This document shows, piece after piece, positions 32,564 to 40,970 of a DNA stretch of 49,780 nucleotides. The DNA is from Lachnospiraceae bacterium. Lineage in GTDB: Bacteria; Bacillota; Clostridia; Lachnospirales; Lachnospiraceae. The notes under the pieces are model-generated. The model made no database searches. It saw nothing but the letters and a program-made list of their open reading frames with translations, and had not been told where the DNA came from. The position numbers were made by a program, and so were the translations under genes. Location: positions 1 to 49,780 of the forward strand of contig JAFSIS010000057.1 of the NCBI GenBank assembly GCA_017439665.1, in the 5' to 3' direction. Numbering within the stretch: position 1 is the stretch's first letter; each line of letters starts with the position of its first letter.

Positions 32564-32943
32564 TGAATCCTTATTTCCTCAATTTTTATTTGATTCTCTT
32601 CTTTATCGGCCTCATCCGGAACCATTTCCTCCACCTTTTCTTCCCATTCCTTCTCCAGACGGCTCTGCTGCTGATAAAGCTTTTTTTCAAATTCTTCCTG
32701 ATTACTTTTCCACTGCTCCTCAAAACTGATCAATTCCTCTTTGGCAGGATTTTCTCCCCTTCCTGGATGAAAAGAGGGAAGGAAGCTGAAAACGGCTGAA
32801 ACCAGCTGGGCAACCAGCATAAGGGAAATGGTAAGCTTCACGTAACGCTCATAAGGCTTCCCCATCCCGAAATGGAGAAAGGTCTGGCCTGCGATCAAAA
32901 AAATCACCATCCGCTTTGCCAGATCGGTAAAGATCTCTGTCAC
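32560..32943 (-). CDS. spoIIIAF: Stage III sporulation protein AF
   Basis: The chosen GTG at 32943 has GGAGG eight bases upstream and starts one base after the spoIIIAE stop codon; a longer frame with an ATG at 33009 would overlap spoIIIAE by 65 bases. The protein has two N-terminal membrane helices (RMVIFLIAGQTFLHF and VKLTISLMLVAQLVSAVFSFL) around the family block GKPYERYVKL, then a charged helical tail. 127 residues. Confidence 0.88.
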   Translation of the reverse strand: MTEIFTDLAKRMVIFLIAGQTFLHFGMGKPYERYVKLTISLMLVAQLVSAVFSFLPSFHPGRGENPAKEELISFEEQWKSNQEEFEKKLYQQQSRLEKEWEEKVEEMVPDEADKEENQIKIEEIRIQ

Positions 32944-32944
32944 C

Positions 32945-34003
32945 TTAAAATCCTCCGTTTGTAGTATAAGCTGTAATAGCAATAAGAACCACAAAAAATA
33001 AGATTCCATATGTTATCGTTTGTAGAATAAGGAATATTCCTTCCCCTGTTCCATTGGTAAAACGGATCATTCTTTTATCGCCAACCACCCCCAGCAAAGC
33101 CGCGATCAGCTTCAGCATACAGCCTGTTGCTACAATTTTCAGCAAGGGAATAAGGATCGCTCCAGCCAGCAGTATACAGCCCGCTATTCCCACGCTGTTT
33201 TTGATCAGCACCGCACTTCCCAGCCATATCCGCATGGCTCCTTCCGTCAGCTCTCCCACACCCGGTATGGCTTCTGCCGCCTTGTAGATTCCTTCTCCCT
33301 TGATCCTTTCAATGATAGGTGTGATCATGGACTGGACCACTCCGGCCCCTGTCAGTATCCCCAAAAGCAGCTTCAGCAGATTTTTTATCCCTTTTTTCCA
33401 AAGCTCCAGAAGCAGCTCCAGCCTGTCCTCTTCCCAGATTCCGTTCATAATGGAAAACAGCATATAACCACTGATGGCCGGAAGAAGAACTGCCTTCAGT
33501 ACCAGCTCCACTCCGTAGATTACCAGACAGGCCAGCTGATAATAGAGACTCCCTGTGGCTGCTCCTGCAGCCATTCCCAATGCCATAAAATAAGCCGGAA
33601 AAAAAAGCCTCATAAATTCCTCTATCTGAATCAGCATAGCTTCTCCAGTGGCAAGAATGTACTGAAATATCCGGGTATGTAAAATAATCAGGATTAAATA
33701 ATTAATATAAAAAGCAATATCTGCGATCTGTTGATTATGGAAGGCATCTTTAAAGGCAGAAAAGACTGCCGAAATCAAAATAACAACCGCTATTGTAATG
33801 ATAATATTTTTCCAGCTCCCCCATTCCAATGAAAAATTCCTTCCAGCTTCCTCCAAAAGCTGCCCAAAGGCTTCTTTAGCCTGTCCCTTGATGATCATCC
33901 TGATCAGTTCAAAAAAAGAAAGATTCCACTGGGGATATAAGAGGTTAAGCTGTTCCTCCAGTTCCTTCCAGCCCAGTGTTTCATATACCTCAGTCAGCTC
34001 CAT
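32945..34003 (-). CDS. spoIIIAE: Stage III sporulation protein AE
   Basis: Multi-pass membrane protein of the mother-cell channel. GAGGAGG before ATG 34003 fixes the start; an upstream in-frame ATG (34054) would run into spoIIIAD. At least seven hydrophobic helices are visible, with conserved KDAFHNQQIADIAFYINYLI, SGYMLFSIMNGIW and GAGVVQSMITPIIERIKGEG. 352 residues, slightly shorter than the Bacillus protein; the Bacillus one carries a longer, cleaved N-terminus. Confidence 0.93.
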   Translation of the reverse strand: MELTEVYETLGWKELEEQLNLLYPQWNLSFFELIRMIIKGQAKEAFGQLLEEAGRNFSLEWGSWKNIIITIAVVILISAVFSAFKDAFHNQQIADIAFYINYLILIILHTRIFQYILATGEAMLIQIEEFMRLFFPAYFMALGMAAGAATGSLYYQLACLVIYGVELVLKAVLLPAISGYMLFSIMNGIWEEDRLELLLELWKKGIKNLLKLLLGILTGAGVVQSMITPIIERIKGEGIYKAAEAIPGVGELTEGAMRIWLGSAVLIKNSVGIAGCILLAGAILIPLLKIVATGCMLKLIAALLGVVGDKRMIRFTNGTGEGIFLILQTITYGILFFVVLIAITAYTTNGGF

Positions 34004-34025
34004 TTTTTCCTCCTCTTTCTCTCCA

Positions 34026-34412
34026 TTAAATCTCATACTTCCAGAGAGTTTCAATAATGGTGATCAGAACGGGCATAGCCGATACCAGGATCATTAATTT
34101 CCCCAAAAGCTCTACCTGCGAAGATATGGACTGATATCCTGCATCCTTACAGATTCCGGAGGCAAATTCACACAGATAGGTAATCCCGATAATTTTAAAG
34201 AGAATTTTGTAGTAATACCGGTTTTCCAGATAAAAGGACTGGATCACCTCCAGCTGCTCCCTGATCCCATCCAAAAGCAGAATTCCTCTGCCCAGAAGAA
34301 AAAAAGAAAGAACAATAATGAACAGCATACCGAATTCCGGTTTATAGTTTTTTAAGATAACAGCTGATATTATTCCAAAAACTGCAATTACAGCAATCTG
34401 CATCATATCCAT
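34026..34412 (-). CDS. spoIIIAD: Stage III sporulation protein AD
   Basis: Small membrane protein of the spoIIIA channel. Four hydrophobic helices are seen, with the conserved LKNYKPEFGMLFIIVLSFFL, IGITYLCEFASGICKDAGYQ and a C-terminal GKLMILVSAMPVLITIIETL. 128 residues, standard size. Confidence 0.95.
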   Translation of the reverse strand: MDMMQIAVIAVFGIISAVILKNYKPEFGMLFIIVLSFFLLGRGILLLDGIREQLEVIQSFYLENRYYYKILFKIIGITYLCEFASGICKDAGYQSISSQVELLGKLMILVSAMPVLITIIETLWKYEI

Positions 34413-34471
34413 CTGCTGCTCCTCTCTTTCTTAGCATTTATCCAAAAAAACAGGTGATATTTTCACACTCC

Positions 34472-34672
34472 CTATAATTGGAAAAGCCCCTGTATGGATT
34501 CAAACAGACTGTAAATATAGGGAAGAATCCAGGAAAGCACCAGAATCAGCCCTGCAAGTGAAATCAAAAAAGCATGCTCTTCTCTTCCGCTGTATTTCAA
34601 AACCTGTCCGAGTATCGTCACCAGAATTCCTACTGCCGCTATTTTAAATATTAAACCAACCTCCATGGACAA
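34472..34672 (-). CDS. spoIIIAC: Stage III sporulation protein AC
   Basis: A 66-residue protein with two membrane helices (IFKIAAVGILVTILGQVLKY and AFLISLAGLILVLSWILPYI) around a charged SGREEH turn, the fixed pattern of SpoIIIAC. It lies eight bases after spoIIIAB; a 59-base gap follows before spoIIIAD. Confidence 0.96.
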   Translation of the reverse strand: MSMEVGLIFKIAAVGILVTILGQVLKYSGREEHAFLISLAGLILVLSWILPYIYSLFESIQGLFQL

Positions 34673-34679
34673 CTCCTTT

Positions 34680-35198
34680 TCACAAAAGAATCAGGACGAA
34701 AAGAATCCCTATACAGGAGCAAAGCAGCATAACCACTCTTTTCTTTTTCTCCAGTTCTTCCCTTTTTCTTTCTGCCAGGCGGCGAAATTCTTCTATCTGA
34801 TGTTCCATCATATTTTCCTGCATACTTTCTTCTTCGTAGCCTACAAAGGCAGAAAAATCCACTACCCTTTGCTGCTCCTCACAGGTCAGGCAGGAGGTCT
34901 GTAAAAAAGAACCCCATTTCTCCTTCCACAGCTGTGAAAAGCTTCTTCCACTGCCACCATCCATTTCTCCGGCAATTTCCTTAAGTATTCTCCCTTTTTC
35001 CCCTTTTATTTTTTCTCCTGCACACCTACAGGCAAAGGGGAGGGGCTGCTTCTTAAAGCTGATCTCACTTTTTAGAAGTCTGAATAAATAGGAAAACTGC
35101 TCCAGCTCCCCCATTTGCTGTCGTTCTTTTTCCAGATACAGAATACCCAATCCGGTCATTCCTCCAATGATCAATATGCTTCCCAGCAGATCCAACAA
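34680..35198 (-). CDS. spoIIIAB: Stage III sporulation protein AB
   Basis: Residues 6-23 are a membrane helix and the C-terminus has another (VVMLLCSCIGILFVLILL). Between them the helical cytoplasmic domain resembles the type II secretion GspF fold: LEQFSYLFRLLKSEISFKKQ, PLPFACRCAGEKI, and LTCEEQQRVVDFSAFVGY. 172 residues, standard. Confidence 0.94.
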   Translation of the reverse strand: MLDLLGSILIIGGMTGLGILYLEKERQQMGELEQFSYLFRLLKSEISFKKQPLPFACRCAGEKIKGEKGRILKEIAGEMDGGSGRSFSQLWKEKWGSFLQTSCLTCEEQQRVVDFSAFVGYEEESMQENMMEHQIEEFRRLAERKREELEKKKRVVMLLCSCIGILFVLILL

Positions 35199-35210
35199 AG
35201 TTTTTTCCTC

Positions 35211-36167
35211 CTAATGGCTTGTACTCCAGTCAGGTAAATCCGCTTCTTTATAGATACGACTGTAAAACCTTCCTTCCTCCCGCCCAAGAAGCAATACTCT
35301 GGTAAAAATTTTTTCTTTCCACAGGCTTTTCAGCATTCTTTTTCTTCCCATTTCTTCCAGGCTTCTCCCATGCATGGTTGCCAGAATACTGCAGCCACAG
35401 CCCGATAGTTTAAAAAGTGCTTTTATTTCCTTCATACTGCCCAGTTCATCCACGGCAATCACCTGTGGCCCCATACTTCTTAACAGGCGTATCATCCCTT
35501 CCTCCTTTGAACATCCATCCATAACATCTGTTCTTAAACCTATATCCAGCTGGGGAATTCCCTGGTAAGAGGCTGCCAGCTCTCCTCTTTCATCCACCAG
35601 CCCTACTACCTTTCCCTCAGAAAACTCATTTCCGTCAGATACCCGTCGGACCAAGTCTCTGAGGAGAGTAGTTTTTCCGGCCCCCGGCGGTGAAAGGATC
35701 AGGGTATTTTGAAGAATATTTTTTTCATACAGACAGGGCAGTATCCTCTCTCCTGCCTGTCTGCACTGACGGGCAAAGCGAATATTCAGACTGGAAATAT
35801 TTTTGATCGTCTGGATCTTCCCTTCCGCATCCAAAACGGTCTCCCCGCATATCCCTATCCTGTGTCCTCCCGATATGGTCAGAAATCCATTTTTTAATTC
35901 CTTCTGGTAGGCATAGCGGGAATCCTTGCACCAGTAATCTACCAGCTCCTGAATTTCTCCAAAACCAGGGGAATAGGCCTCTTTTATTTCTTTCACCCAC
36001 TGTCCCTGTTTATCTGCGTACCACTCCTTTCCATTCCCCTTAAGCATCATAGGCTTGTCTGCCCTTATCCGAATCTCTTCCACTTTTTCATGCTCTTTAA
36101 GTACATTCTGCCAAAATCCTCTCACTCCGAGAGGAAAGTATTTGATCAACTCTGCATTTTGTTTCAT
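35211..36167 (-). CDS. spoIIIAA: Stage III sporulation protein AA (secretion-type ATPase)
   Basis: SpoIIIAA is the ATPase of the channel, related to GspE/PilT-type ATPases. Walker A is ILSPPGAGKTTLLRDLVRR, Walker B-like VIAVDELGSMKEI, and the conserved GLVDERGELAASYQGIPQLD and ILATMHGRSLEEM are present. 318 residues. First gene of the operon; a candidate sigma-E promoter lies just upstream and the pnp terminator ends about 110 bases away. Confidence 0.96.
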   Translation of the reverse strand: MKQNAELIKYFPLGVRGFWQNVLKEHEKVEEIRIRADKPMMLKGNGKEWYADKQGQWVKEIKEAYSPGFGEIQELVDYWCKDSRYAYQKELKNGFLTISGGHRIGICGETVLDAEGKIQTIKNISSLNIRFARQCRQAGERILPCLYEKNILQNTLILSPPGAGKTTLLRDLVRRVSDGNEFSEGKVVGLVDERGELAASYQGIPQLDIGLRTDVMDGCSKEEGMIRLLRSMGPQVIAVDELGSMKEIKALFKLSGCGCSILATMHGRSLEEMGRKRMLKSLWKEKIFTRVLLLGREEGRFYSRIYKEADLPDWSTSH

Positions 36168-36186
36168 GATTCATCTCCTCTTTCAC

Positions 36187-36217
36187 TATGTATATTGAAA
36201 ACCAGCTTTGGATATTC
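36187..36217 (-). promoter_or_regulatory. Candidate sigma-E promoter of the spoIIIA operon
   Basis: GAATATC (36211-36217) matches the sigma-E -35 pattern (KMATATT) at six of seven, and TATACATA (36187-36194) matches the -10 pattern CATACAnT in its core ATACA. The 16-base spacing is a little long. Mother-cell sigma-E control is known for this operon in Bacillus. Confidence 0.35.
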
Positions 36218-36274
36218 CTTCCGGATAAAGTTTTTTCAACCTTCAGAATCAACAAAAAAAGAGTTCAAGGCAGC

Positions 36275-36310
36275 AAAAAGGCCCGGCTCCCGCAGGAGTC
36301 AGGCCTTTTT
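36275..36310 (-). terminator. Terminator of pnp
   Basis: On the minus strand, AAAAAGGCC...GACTC pairs with GGGAG...GGGCCTTTTT around a short loop, 13 bases after the pnp stop codon. Confidence 0.9.
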
Positions 36311-36322
36311 GACTTATCTCAT

Positions 36323-38413
36323 TTATCTTTGTGCTACATCCTTCATGGAAAAGCTGATTCTTCCCATCTTGTCCTTACCCAGGCAGACAACGGTTACCTT
36401 GTCACCCAGAGTCAGCACATCTTCTACATGGTTGATTCTTTCCTTACAGATTTTGGAAATGTGTACCATTCCCTCTTTACCCGGTGCAAACTCGATAAAT
36501 GCACCGAATTCTTTAATACTTACTACTTTTCCCTTGAAAATCTGTCCTTCTTCAAAGTCAGTGGTAATAATCCTGATCATTTCAACAGCCTGATCCATCA
36601 TGGCTGCATCGGTTCCGCATACGGAAACATTTCCATCATCGGTAATATCAATCTTCACGCCGGTACGGGCAATGATCTCGTTGATGGTCTTACCGCGCTG
36701 TCCAACCACATCTCCGATCTTTTCCGGATCGATCTGGATGGAAATGATCTTGGGTGCATAGGGACCAACCTCAGGTCGGGGAGCCGCAATACAGGGATTC
36801 ATGATCTCATTCAGAATATAGGTTCTTGCTTCCTTGGTCCTCCTGATTGCCTCTTCCACGATAGGTCTGGTAAGACCATGGATCTTGATATCCATCTGAA
36901 TAGCAGTAATACCCTCATGAGTACCGGCCACCTTGAAGTCCATATCGCCAAAGAAGTCTTCCAGTCCCTGGATATCTGTCAGCACGATATAGTCATCATC
37001 TGTGTCTCCTGTTACCAGACCACAGGAAATACCGGCAACTGCCTTCTTAATAGGTACACCTGCTGCCATCAGGGAGAGAGAGGATGCACATACGGAGGCC
37101 TGAGAGGTAGAACCGTTGGATTCAAAGGTCTCGGATACGGTACGAATAGCATAAGGGAATTCTTCTTCGCTGGGCAGTACCGGTACCAGTGCCTTCTCTG
37201 CCAGGGCACCGTGACCAATCTCTCTACGTCCGGGTCCTCTGGAAGGCTTGGTCTCTCCTACAGAATAGGAAGGGAAATTATAATGATGCATATAACGCTT
37301 ATTGGTTTCATTGACATCCAGACCGTCGATCCTCTGCATCTCGGAAAGAGGTGCCAGAGTAGTCACGGTACAGATCTGGGTCTGTCCTCTGGTAAACATG
37401 GCAGAACCATGTACCCGGGGAATCAGGTCCACCTCTGCTGCCAGAGGGCGGATCTGGGTGATCTCACGGCCGTCGGGACGTTTGTGATCCTTTAAGATCA
37501 TCTTTCTGACCGTCTTTTTCTGGTACTGATAAAGAGCCTCTCCTACCATAGGGAGCCAGTCCTCTTTGTCGGCAAAAGCTGCTTCCAGCTTCTCCCGGAT
37601 AGCCCGGATATTTTCTTCTCTCACCTGCTTTTCATCCGTAAATACAGCCACTTCCATCTCTGCCGGAGGTACCACTTCTTTTATGGCAGCAAACAGTTCC
37701 TCCGGAATAGCGCAGCTGGTATAGCTGTGTTTAGGCTTACCCACCTCTTCTACCATCTTATTGATGAAAGCGATAATGGTCTGATTGATCTCGTGTGCCA
37801 TATAAATAGCCTCGATCATCTTTGCCTCCGGTATCTCATTGGCACCTGCTTCGATCATGATCACCTTTTCACTGGTGGAAGCAACGGTCAGGTTCAGATC
37901 CCCTTTTCTCCACTGCTCCTGAGAAGGATTCACAATAAATTCTCCATCCACCATGCCAATCTGGGTAGTGGCGCAGGGTCCATGGAAAGGAATATCGGAA
38001 ATGGAAGCAGCGATGGCACTTCCCAGCATGGCAACCAGCTCGGGACGGCACTCCGGATCCACACTCATTACCAGGTTATTTAAGGTAACATCATTACGAT
38101 AGTCCTTGGGAAAAAGAGGGCGCATAGGCCGGTCGATAACACGGCTGGTCAGAATTGCATTCTCGCTGGGCTTTCCCTCTCTTTTATTGAATCCTCCGGG
38201 AATTTTTCCTACGGAATAAAGCTTCTCCTCATATTCCACACTTAAGGGAAAGAAGTCGATACCGTCTCTGGGCTTCTCAGAAGCCGTTGCGGTACAAAGT
38301 ACTGTAGTTTCTCCATAGTGCATAAACGCACATCCATTGGCCTGCTTACCTACACGGTTGATATCCACGCTTAAGGTACGTCCCGCCAGTTCCATTGTAA
38401 AAGTCTTGTACAT
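36323..38413 (-). CDS. pnp: Polyribonucleotide nucleotidyltransferase (PNPase)
   Basis: PNPase degrades RNA 3' to 5' with phosphate. The first RNase PH-like domain begins TFTMELAGRTLSVDINRVGK; the second has DGREITQIRPLAAEVDLIPR, GSAMFTRGQTQICTVTTLAP, and SMLDAG-type catalytic region around VAGISCGLVTGDTDDDYIVLTD. The KH domain (IGDVVGQRGKTINEIIARTG) and S1 domain (GQIFKGKVVSIKEFGAFIEF) close the protein at 696 residues. It follows rpsO, the usual order, and has a long leader hairpin. Confidence 0.98.
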   Translation of the reverse strand: MYKTFTMELAGRTLSVDINRVGKQANGCAFMHYGETTVLCTATASEKPRDGIDFFPLSVEYEEKLYSVGKIPGGFNKREGKPSENAILTSRVIDRPMRPLFPKDYRNDVTLNNLVMSVDPECRPELVAMLGSAIAASISDIPFHGPCATTQIGMVDGEFIVNPSQEQWRKGDLNLTVASTSEKVIMIEAGANEIPEAKMIEAIYMAHEINQTIIAFINKMVEEVGKPKHSYTSCAIPEELFAAIKEVVPPAEMEVAVFTDEKQVREENIRAIREKLEAAFADKEDWLPMVGEALYQYQKKTVRKMILKDHKRPDGREITQIRPLAAEVDLIPRVHGSAMFTRGQTQICTVTTLAPLSEMQRIDGLDVNETNKRYMHHYNFPSYSVGETKPSRGPGRREIGHGALAEKALVPVLPSEEEFPYAIRTVSETFESNGSTSQASVCASSLSLMAAGVPIKKAVAGISCGLVTGDTDDDYIVLTDIQGLEDFFGDMDFKVAGTHEGITAIQMDIKIHGLTRPIVEEAIRRTKEARTYILNEIMNPCIAAPRPEVGPYAPKIISIQIDPEKIGDVVGQRGKTINEIIARTGVKIDITDDGNVSVCGTDAAMMDQAVEMIRIITTDFEEGQIFKGKVVSIKEFGAFIEFAPGKEGMVHISKICKERINHVEDVLTLGDKVTVVCLGKDKMGRISFSMKDVAQR

Positions 38414-38456
38414 GGGTTTCTCCTTTTTCTTCTCTATATTTATCCGAAAGAAAGGC

Positions 38457-38510
38457 CCGAAACTACTGATAAAAACAGTCTGAGAGGACTGTGCTTATCA
38501 GTGGTCTCGG
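38457..38510 (-). promoter_or_regulatory. Long hairpin in the pnp 5' leader
   Basis: On the minus strand, two 24-base arms pair at 22 positions (two G-U, two mismatches) around a 6-base loop. It lies between the rpsO terminator and the pnp start, with no U-run after it. A stem longer than 20 bp is a plausible RNase III substrate. Confidence 0.75.
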
Positions 38511-38555
38511 TATGGTCCTTCCTGTCGGACGGGTTACCGGTCTGCACTGCAGATG

Positions 38556-38590
38556 TAAAAACAGGGACTGCCTGAATGTAAGACAGTCCC
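38556..38590 (-). terminator. Terminator of rpsO
   Basis: GGGACTG pairs with CAGTCCC around a 13-base loop, then TGTTTTTA on the minus strand, 17 bases after the rpsO stop codon. Confidence 0.8.
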
Positions 38591-38607
38591 GTCATTCACT
38601 TTACTGA

Positions 38608-38874
38608 TTACTTTCTGATACCCAGTTTCTCAATCAGTGCACGATATCCTTCGATATCTTTTTTCTTTAAATAGTCTAATAAACCACGTCTTTTACCAAC
38701 CATCTTCAGAAGACCTCTTCTGGAATGATGATCCTTCTGGTTCTCCTTTAAATGCTCGGTAAGCTCAGCGATTCTTGCTGTTAAAACAGCGATCTGAACC
38801 TCCGGTGAACCGGTATCACCTTCAAATCTTGCATATTCCTTCATAATGGCGGTTTTCTTCTCTTTAGAGATCAT
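38608..38874 (-). CDS. rpsO: 30S ribosomal protein S15
   Basis: S15 binds the central domain of 16S rRNA early in 30S assembly. The 88-residue protein is complete: [40 protein letters not shown] and [20 protein letters not shown]. The ribosome site is AAGGAGGAT. It has its own promoter about 100 bases upstream and a leader able to fold, which fits the well-known autogenous control of S15, though leader structures differ between lineages. Confidence 0.99.
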   Translation of the reverse strand: MISKEKKTAIMKEYARFEGDTGSPEVQIAVLTARIAELTEHLKENQKDHHSRRGLLKMVGKRRGLLDYLKKKDIEGYRALIEKLGIRK

Positions 38875-38960
38875 TGTATCATATCCTCCTTATTCTTAAA
38901 AACGCTGTATACCAGGTATGGGACGGAGTTTCCTCATACTGGGCATAAGCTTAATCTCAT
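38875..38960 (-). promoter_or_regulatory. rpsO leader, possibly an S15 autoregulatory RNA
   Basis: Between the promoter and the start codon the leader can form a hairpin (CCAGTATG with CATACCTGG, one bulged C) ahead of the Shine-Dalgarno sequence. S15 binding to such leaders is established in several bacteria; here it is inference. Confidence 0.4.
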
Positions 38961-38968
38961 ACTGCTAT

Positions 38969-38997
38969 AGTGTAACACAAGCCCTGTCTGTTGTAAA
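38969..38997 (-). promoter_or_regulatory. Promoter of rpsO
   Basis: TTTACA (38992-38997), a 17-bp spacer and TACACT (38969-38974) on the minus strand, about 95 bases before the S15 start codon. Confidence 0.7.
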
Positions 38998-39012
38998 CAA
39001 AAAGTTACAATA

Positions 39013-39930
39013 CTACATATGAAACTCCCTTCCCTCGTTGATATCCTGCATCATACGGGCCTTCAACTCCTCCAGTCCGGAAAAACGCATTTCCGGCCGT
39101 TTGAATTTCAACAGCTTAACCACTGCCGTCTTTCCGTATACTTCCTGATCAAACTCATAGATATATGTTTCCACACCGATCTGATTTTCATTGCTGACGG
39201 TGGGCTTGTTTCCGATATTCGTTATACTTCTGTACTCCTTTCCTCCTATAGAGGTATGGGAAAAATATACTCCCTTTGGGGGAAGGAGCTTCTCCTTCTG
39301 GGGCAAAATATTAATGGTAGGCATTCCGATGGTGCGTCCCAGCTTGGCCCCATGCATGATCTCTCCGATGATGGAATAGGGTTCTCCCAAAAGCTCCTCT
39401 ACCTGCTCCATATTTCCCTTTTCTACTTCCTCACGGACATAGGTAGAGCTGATCTCTCTTCCATGATCCCTGATCTTATCCATTATATCTGCCTGAAAAG
39501 GCAGTTCATTGGATAATTTCCGCAAAAGATCCGCATTTCCGGCTCCTTTATGCCCGAAAGACACATCATAACCGGCTGCCAGATAGGCCATCTGCATCCG
39601 ATTTACCAGAATTTCTTTAACGAAGGCTGTAGCTTCTATTGCAGCTGTAGCCTGATTCAGAGGATATTCGATCAGGATATCAATTCCCATTTTTTCAAAT
39701 ATCTTCCGCTTTTCCTCTTTGGTCGTCAGTTCCTTCCGATCCCTTCTGCCGAAAAGAACCTCGGGGGGCGGATCGAAGGTAAAGACCACACTGGTCAGCC
39801 CTCTTTCCTTTGCCGCGATGATCTTTTTCAATAATTCCCTGTGTCCCCGGTGCAGCCCGTCAAACTTCCCCAGGGTTACTGCTGTGGGAATCAGCAGTTT
39901 AAAATCTGTTGTATCTGCAATTATACGCAT
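39013..39930 (-). CDS. ribF: Bifunctional riboflavin kinase / FAD synthetase
   Basis: RibF makes FMN and then FAD from riboflavin. The N-terminal adenylyltransferase half has AVTLGKFDGLHRGHRELLKK (the GxFDGxHxGH nucleotide site), VFTFDPPPEVLF and YDVSFGHKGAGN. The C-terminal kinase half has IIGEIMHGAKLGRTIGMPTI, PPKGVYF and ITNIGNKPTV. GGAGAG before ATG 39930 fixes the start. 305 residues. It follows truB by 51 bases. Confidence 0.96.
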   Translation of the reverse strand: MRIIADTTDFKLLIPTAVTLGKFDGLHRGHRELLKKIIAAKERGLTSVVFTFDPPPEVLFGRRDRKELTTKEEKRKIFEKMGIDILIEYPLNQATAAIEATAFVKEILVNRMQMAYLAAGYDVSFGHKGAGNADLLRKLSNELPFQADIMDKIRDHGREISSTYVREEVEKGNMEQVEELLGEPYSIIGEIMHGAKLGRTIGMPTINILPQKEKLLPPKGVYFSHTSIGGKEYRSITNIGNKPTVSNENQIGVETYIYEFDQEVYGKTAVVKLLKFKRPEMRFSGLEELKARMMQDINEGREFHM

Positions 39931-39981
39931 ATTCTCTCCATAGGCAGCCTGCAAATATTTTCTTTATCCTTATATTTTCAG

Positions 39982-40917
39982 CTACCTGCTGATAAACATT
40001 TTGAAAGGACAGAACCTGCCCTCTTTTTTTCTATATTCGTAAATTCCCATAAATACATCGTTTTTTCCATATACCCGATAACGGCTTTGATCCCTTCGTT
40101 CCTTTTTTTGCAGGCCCGGCAGAAGCGCACTCTCCTCGAAGGAATTGCCGTTTTCAATCAGCCGCTGAAGTCCCGGGGCCAGCTTAAGTACCGGATAGTC
40201 CTTAAACAGCTCCTCCGTAGGAATTAATATTCCCTCCAGGCTGACCTCCTTTCCCTGTTCCCCTTCTTCCCTTACTCTGTCTTCCAATTCCTGAAGGGTA
40301 ATGGCTTCCTCCTTCATGAAACTCCCTGAACGGGTACGCTCCAGTGATTCCATGGCTGCACCACATCCCAGTTTCTCTCCCAGGTCATGGCAAAGGGTAC
40401 GGATATAGGTTCCTTTGGAGCAGTTTACCCGAAGGGTCAGTCCGGGCAGCTCCATCTTAAGGATCTCGATCTCATAGATATGGATCCTTCTTGCTTTACG
40501 CTCTACTTCTTTTCCTTCCCTGGCCAGCTCGTACAGCTTTTTTCCATTCACCTTCAGGGCAGAATACATGGGCGGCACCTGGTCGTAATCTCCTAAAAAA
40601 CCTTCCACTGCTGTCCTTACCTCTTCTGCTGTGACCATAACGTCTTTTTCCTGAAGGATCTGACCGGTCATATCCTGTGTATCCGTAGTGACCCCCAGAC
40701 GAACCACTGCCACGTATTCCTTATCCTTATCGGTAAGCATATCACAGGCACGGGTAGCATTCCCCAGACAAACAGGCAGGACTCCTATCGCTTCCGGATC
40801 CAGAGTCCCTGTATGTCCAATCTTTTTTTGTTTTAACATTCCACGAAGCTTAGCCACTACATCATGGGAGGTAAAGCCCCGCGGTTTATAAATATTAAGT
40901 ACGCCGTTTATCACCAT
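39982..40917 (-). CDS. truB: tRNA pseudouridine-55 synthase
   Basis: TruB isomerises U55 in tRNA. NIYKPRGFTSHDVVAKLRG, KIGHTGTLDPEAIGVLPVCL (catalytic Asp in GTLDP), KEYVAVVRLGVTTDTQDMTG and YIRTLCHDLGEKLGCGAAM are all conserved. 311 residues, with a short C-terminal PUA-like part. It follows nrnA by 53 bases. Confidence 0.97.
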   Translation of the reverse strand: MVINGVLNIYKPRGFTSHDVVAKLRGMLKQKKIGHTGTLDPEAIGVLPVCLGNATRACDMLTDKDKEYVAVVRLGVTTDTQDMTGQILQEKDVMVTAEEVRTAVEGFLGDYDQVPPMYSALKVNGKKLYELAREGKEVERKARRIHIYEIEILKMELPGLTLRVNCSKGTYIRTLCHDLGEKLGCGAAMESLERTRSGSFMKEEAITLQELEDRVREEGEQGKEVSLEGILIPTEELFKDYPVLKLAPGLQRLIENGNSFEESALLPGLQKKERRDQSRYRVYGKNDVFMGIYEYRKKEGRFCPFKMFISR

Positions 40918-40970
40918 TTACCACTCTGTTCTTTCTTCTGTCTGCCAGTCAGTTCCTGCCAGCTACAGCC

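Noticed and set aside
33004..33009. Earlier ATG (33009) for spoIIIAF
   Set aside because: It would overlap spoIIIAE by 65 bases and has no ribosome site; GTG 32943 has GGAGG and fits the family start.
36188..37495. 435-codon plus-strand open frame opposite pnp
   Set aside because: Antisense shadow of PNPase; no recognisable protein and it runs through the pnp terminator.
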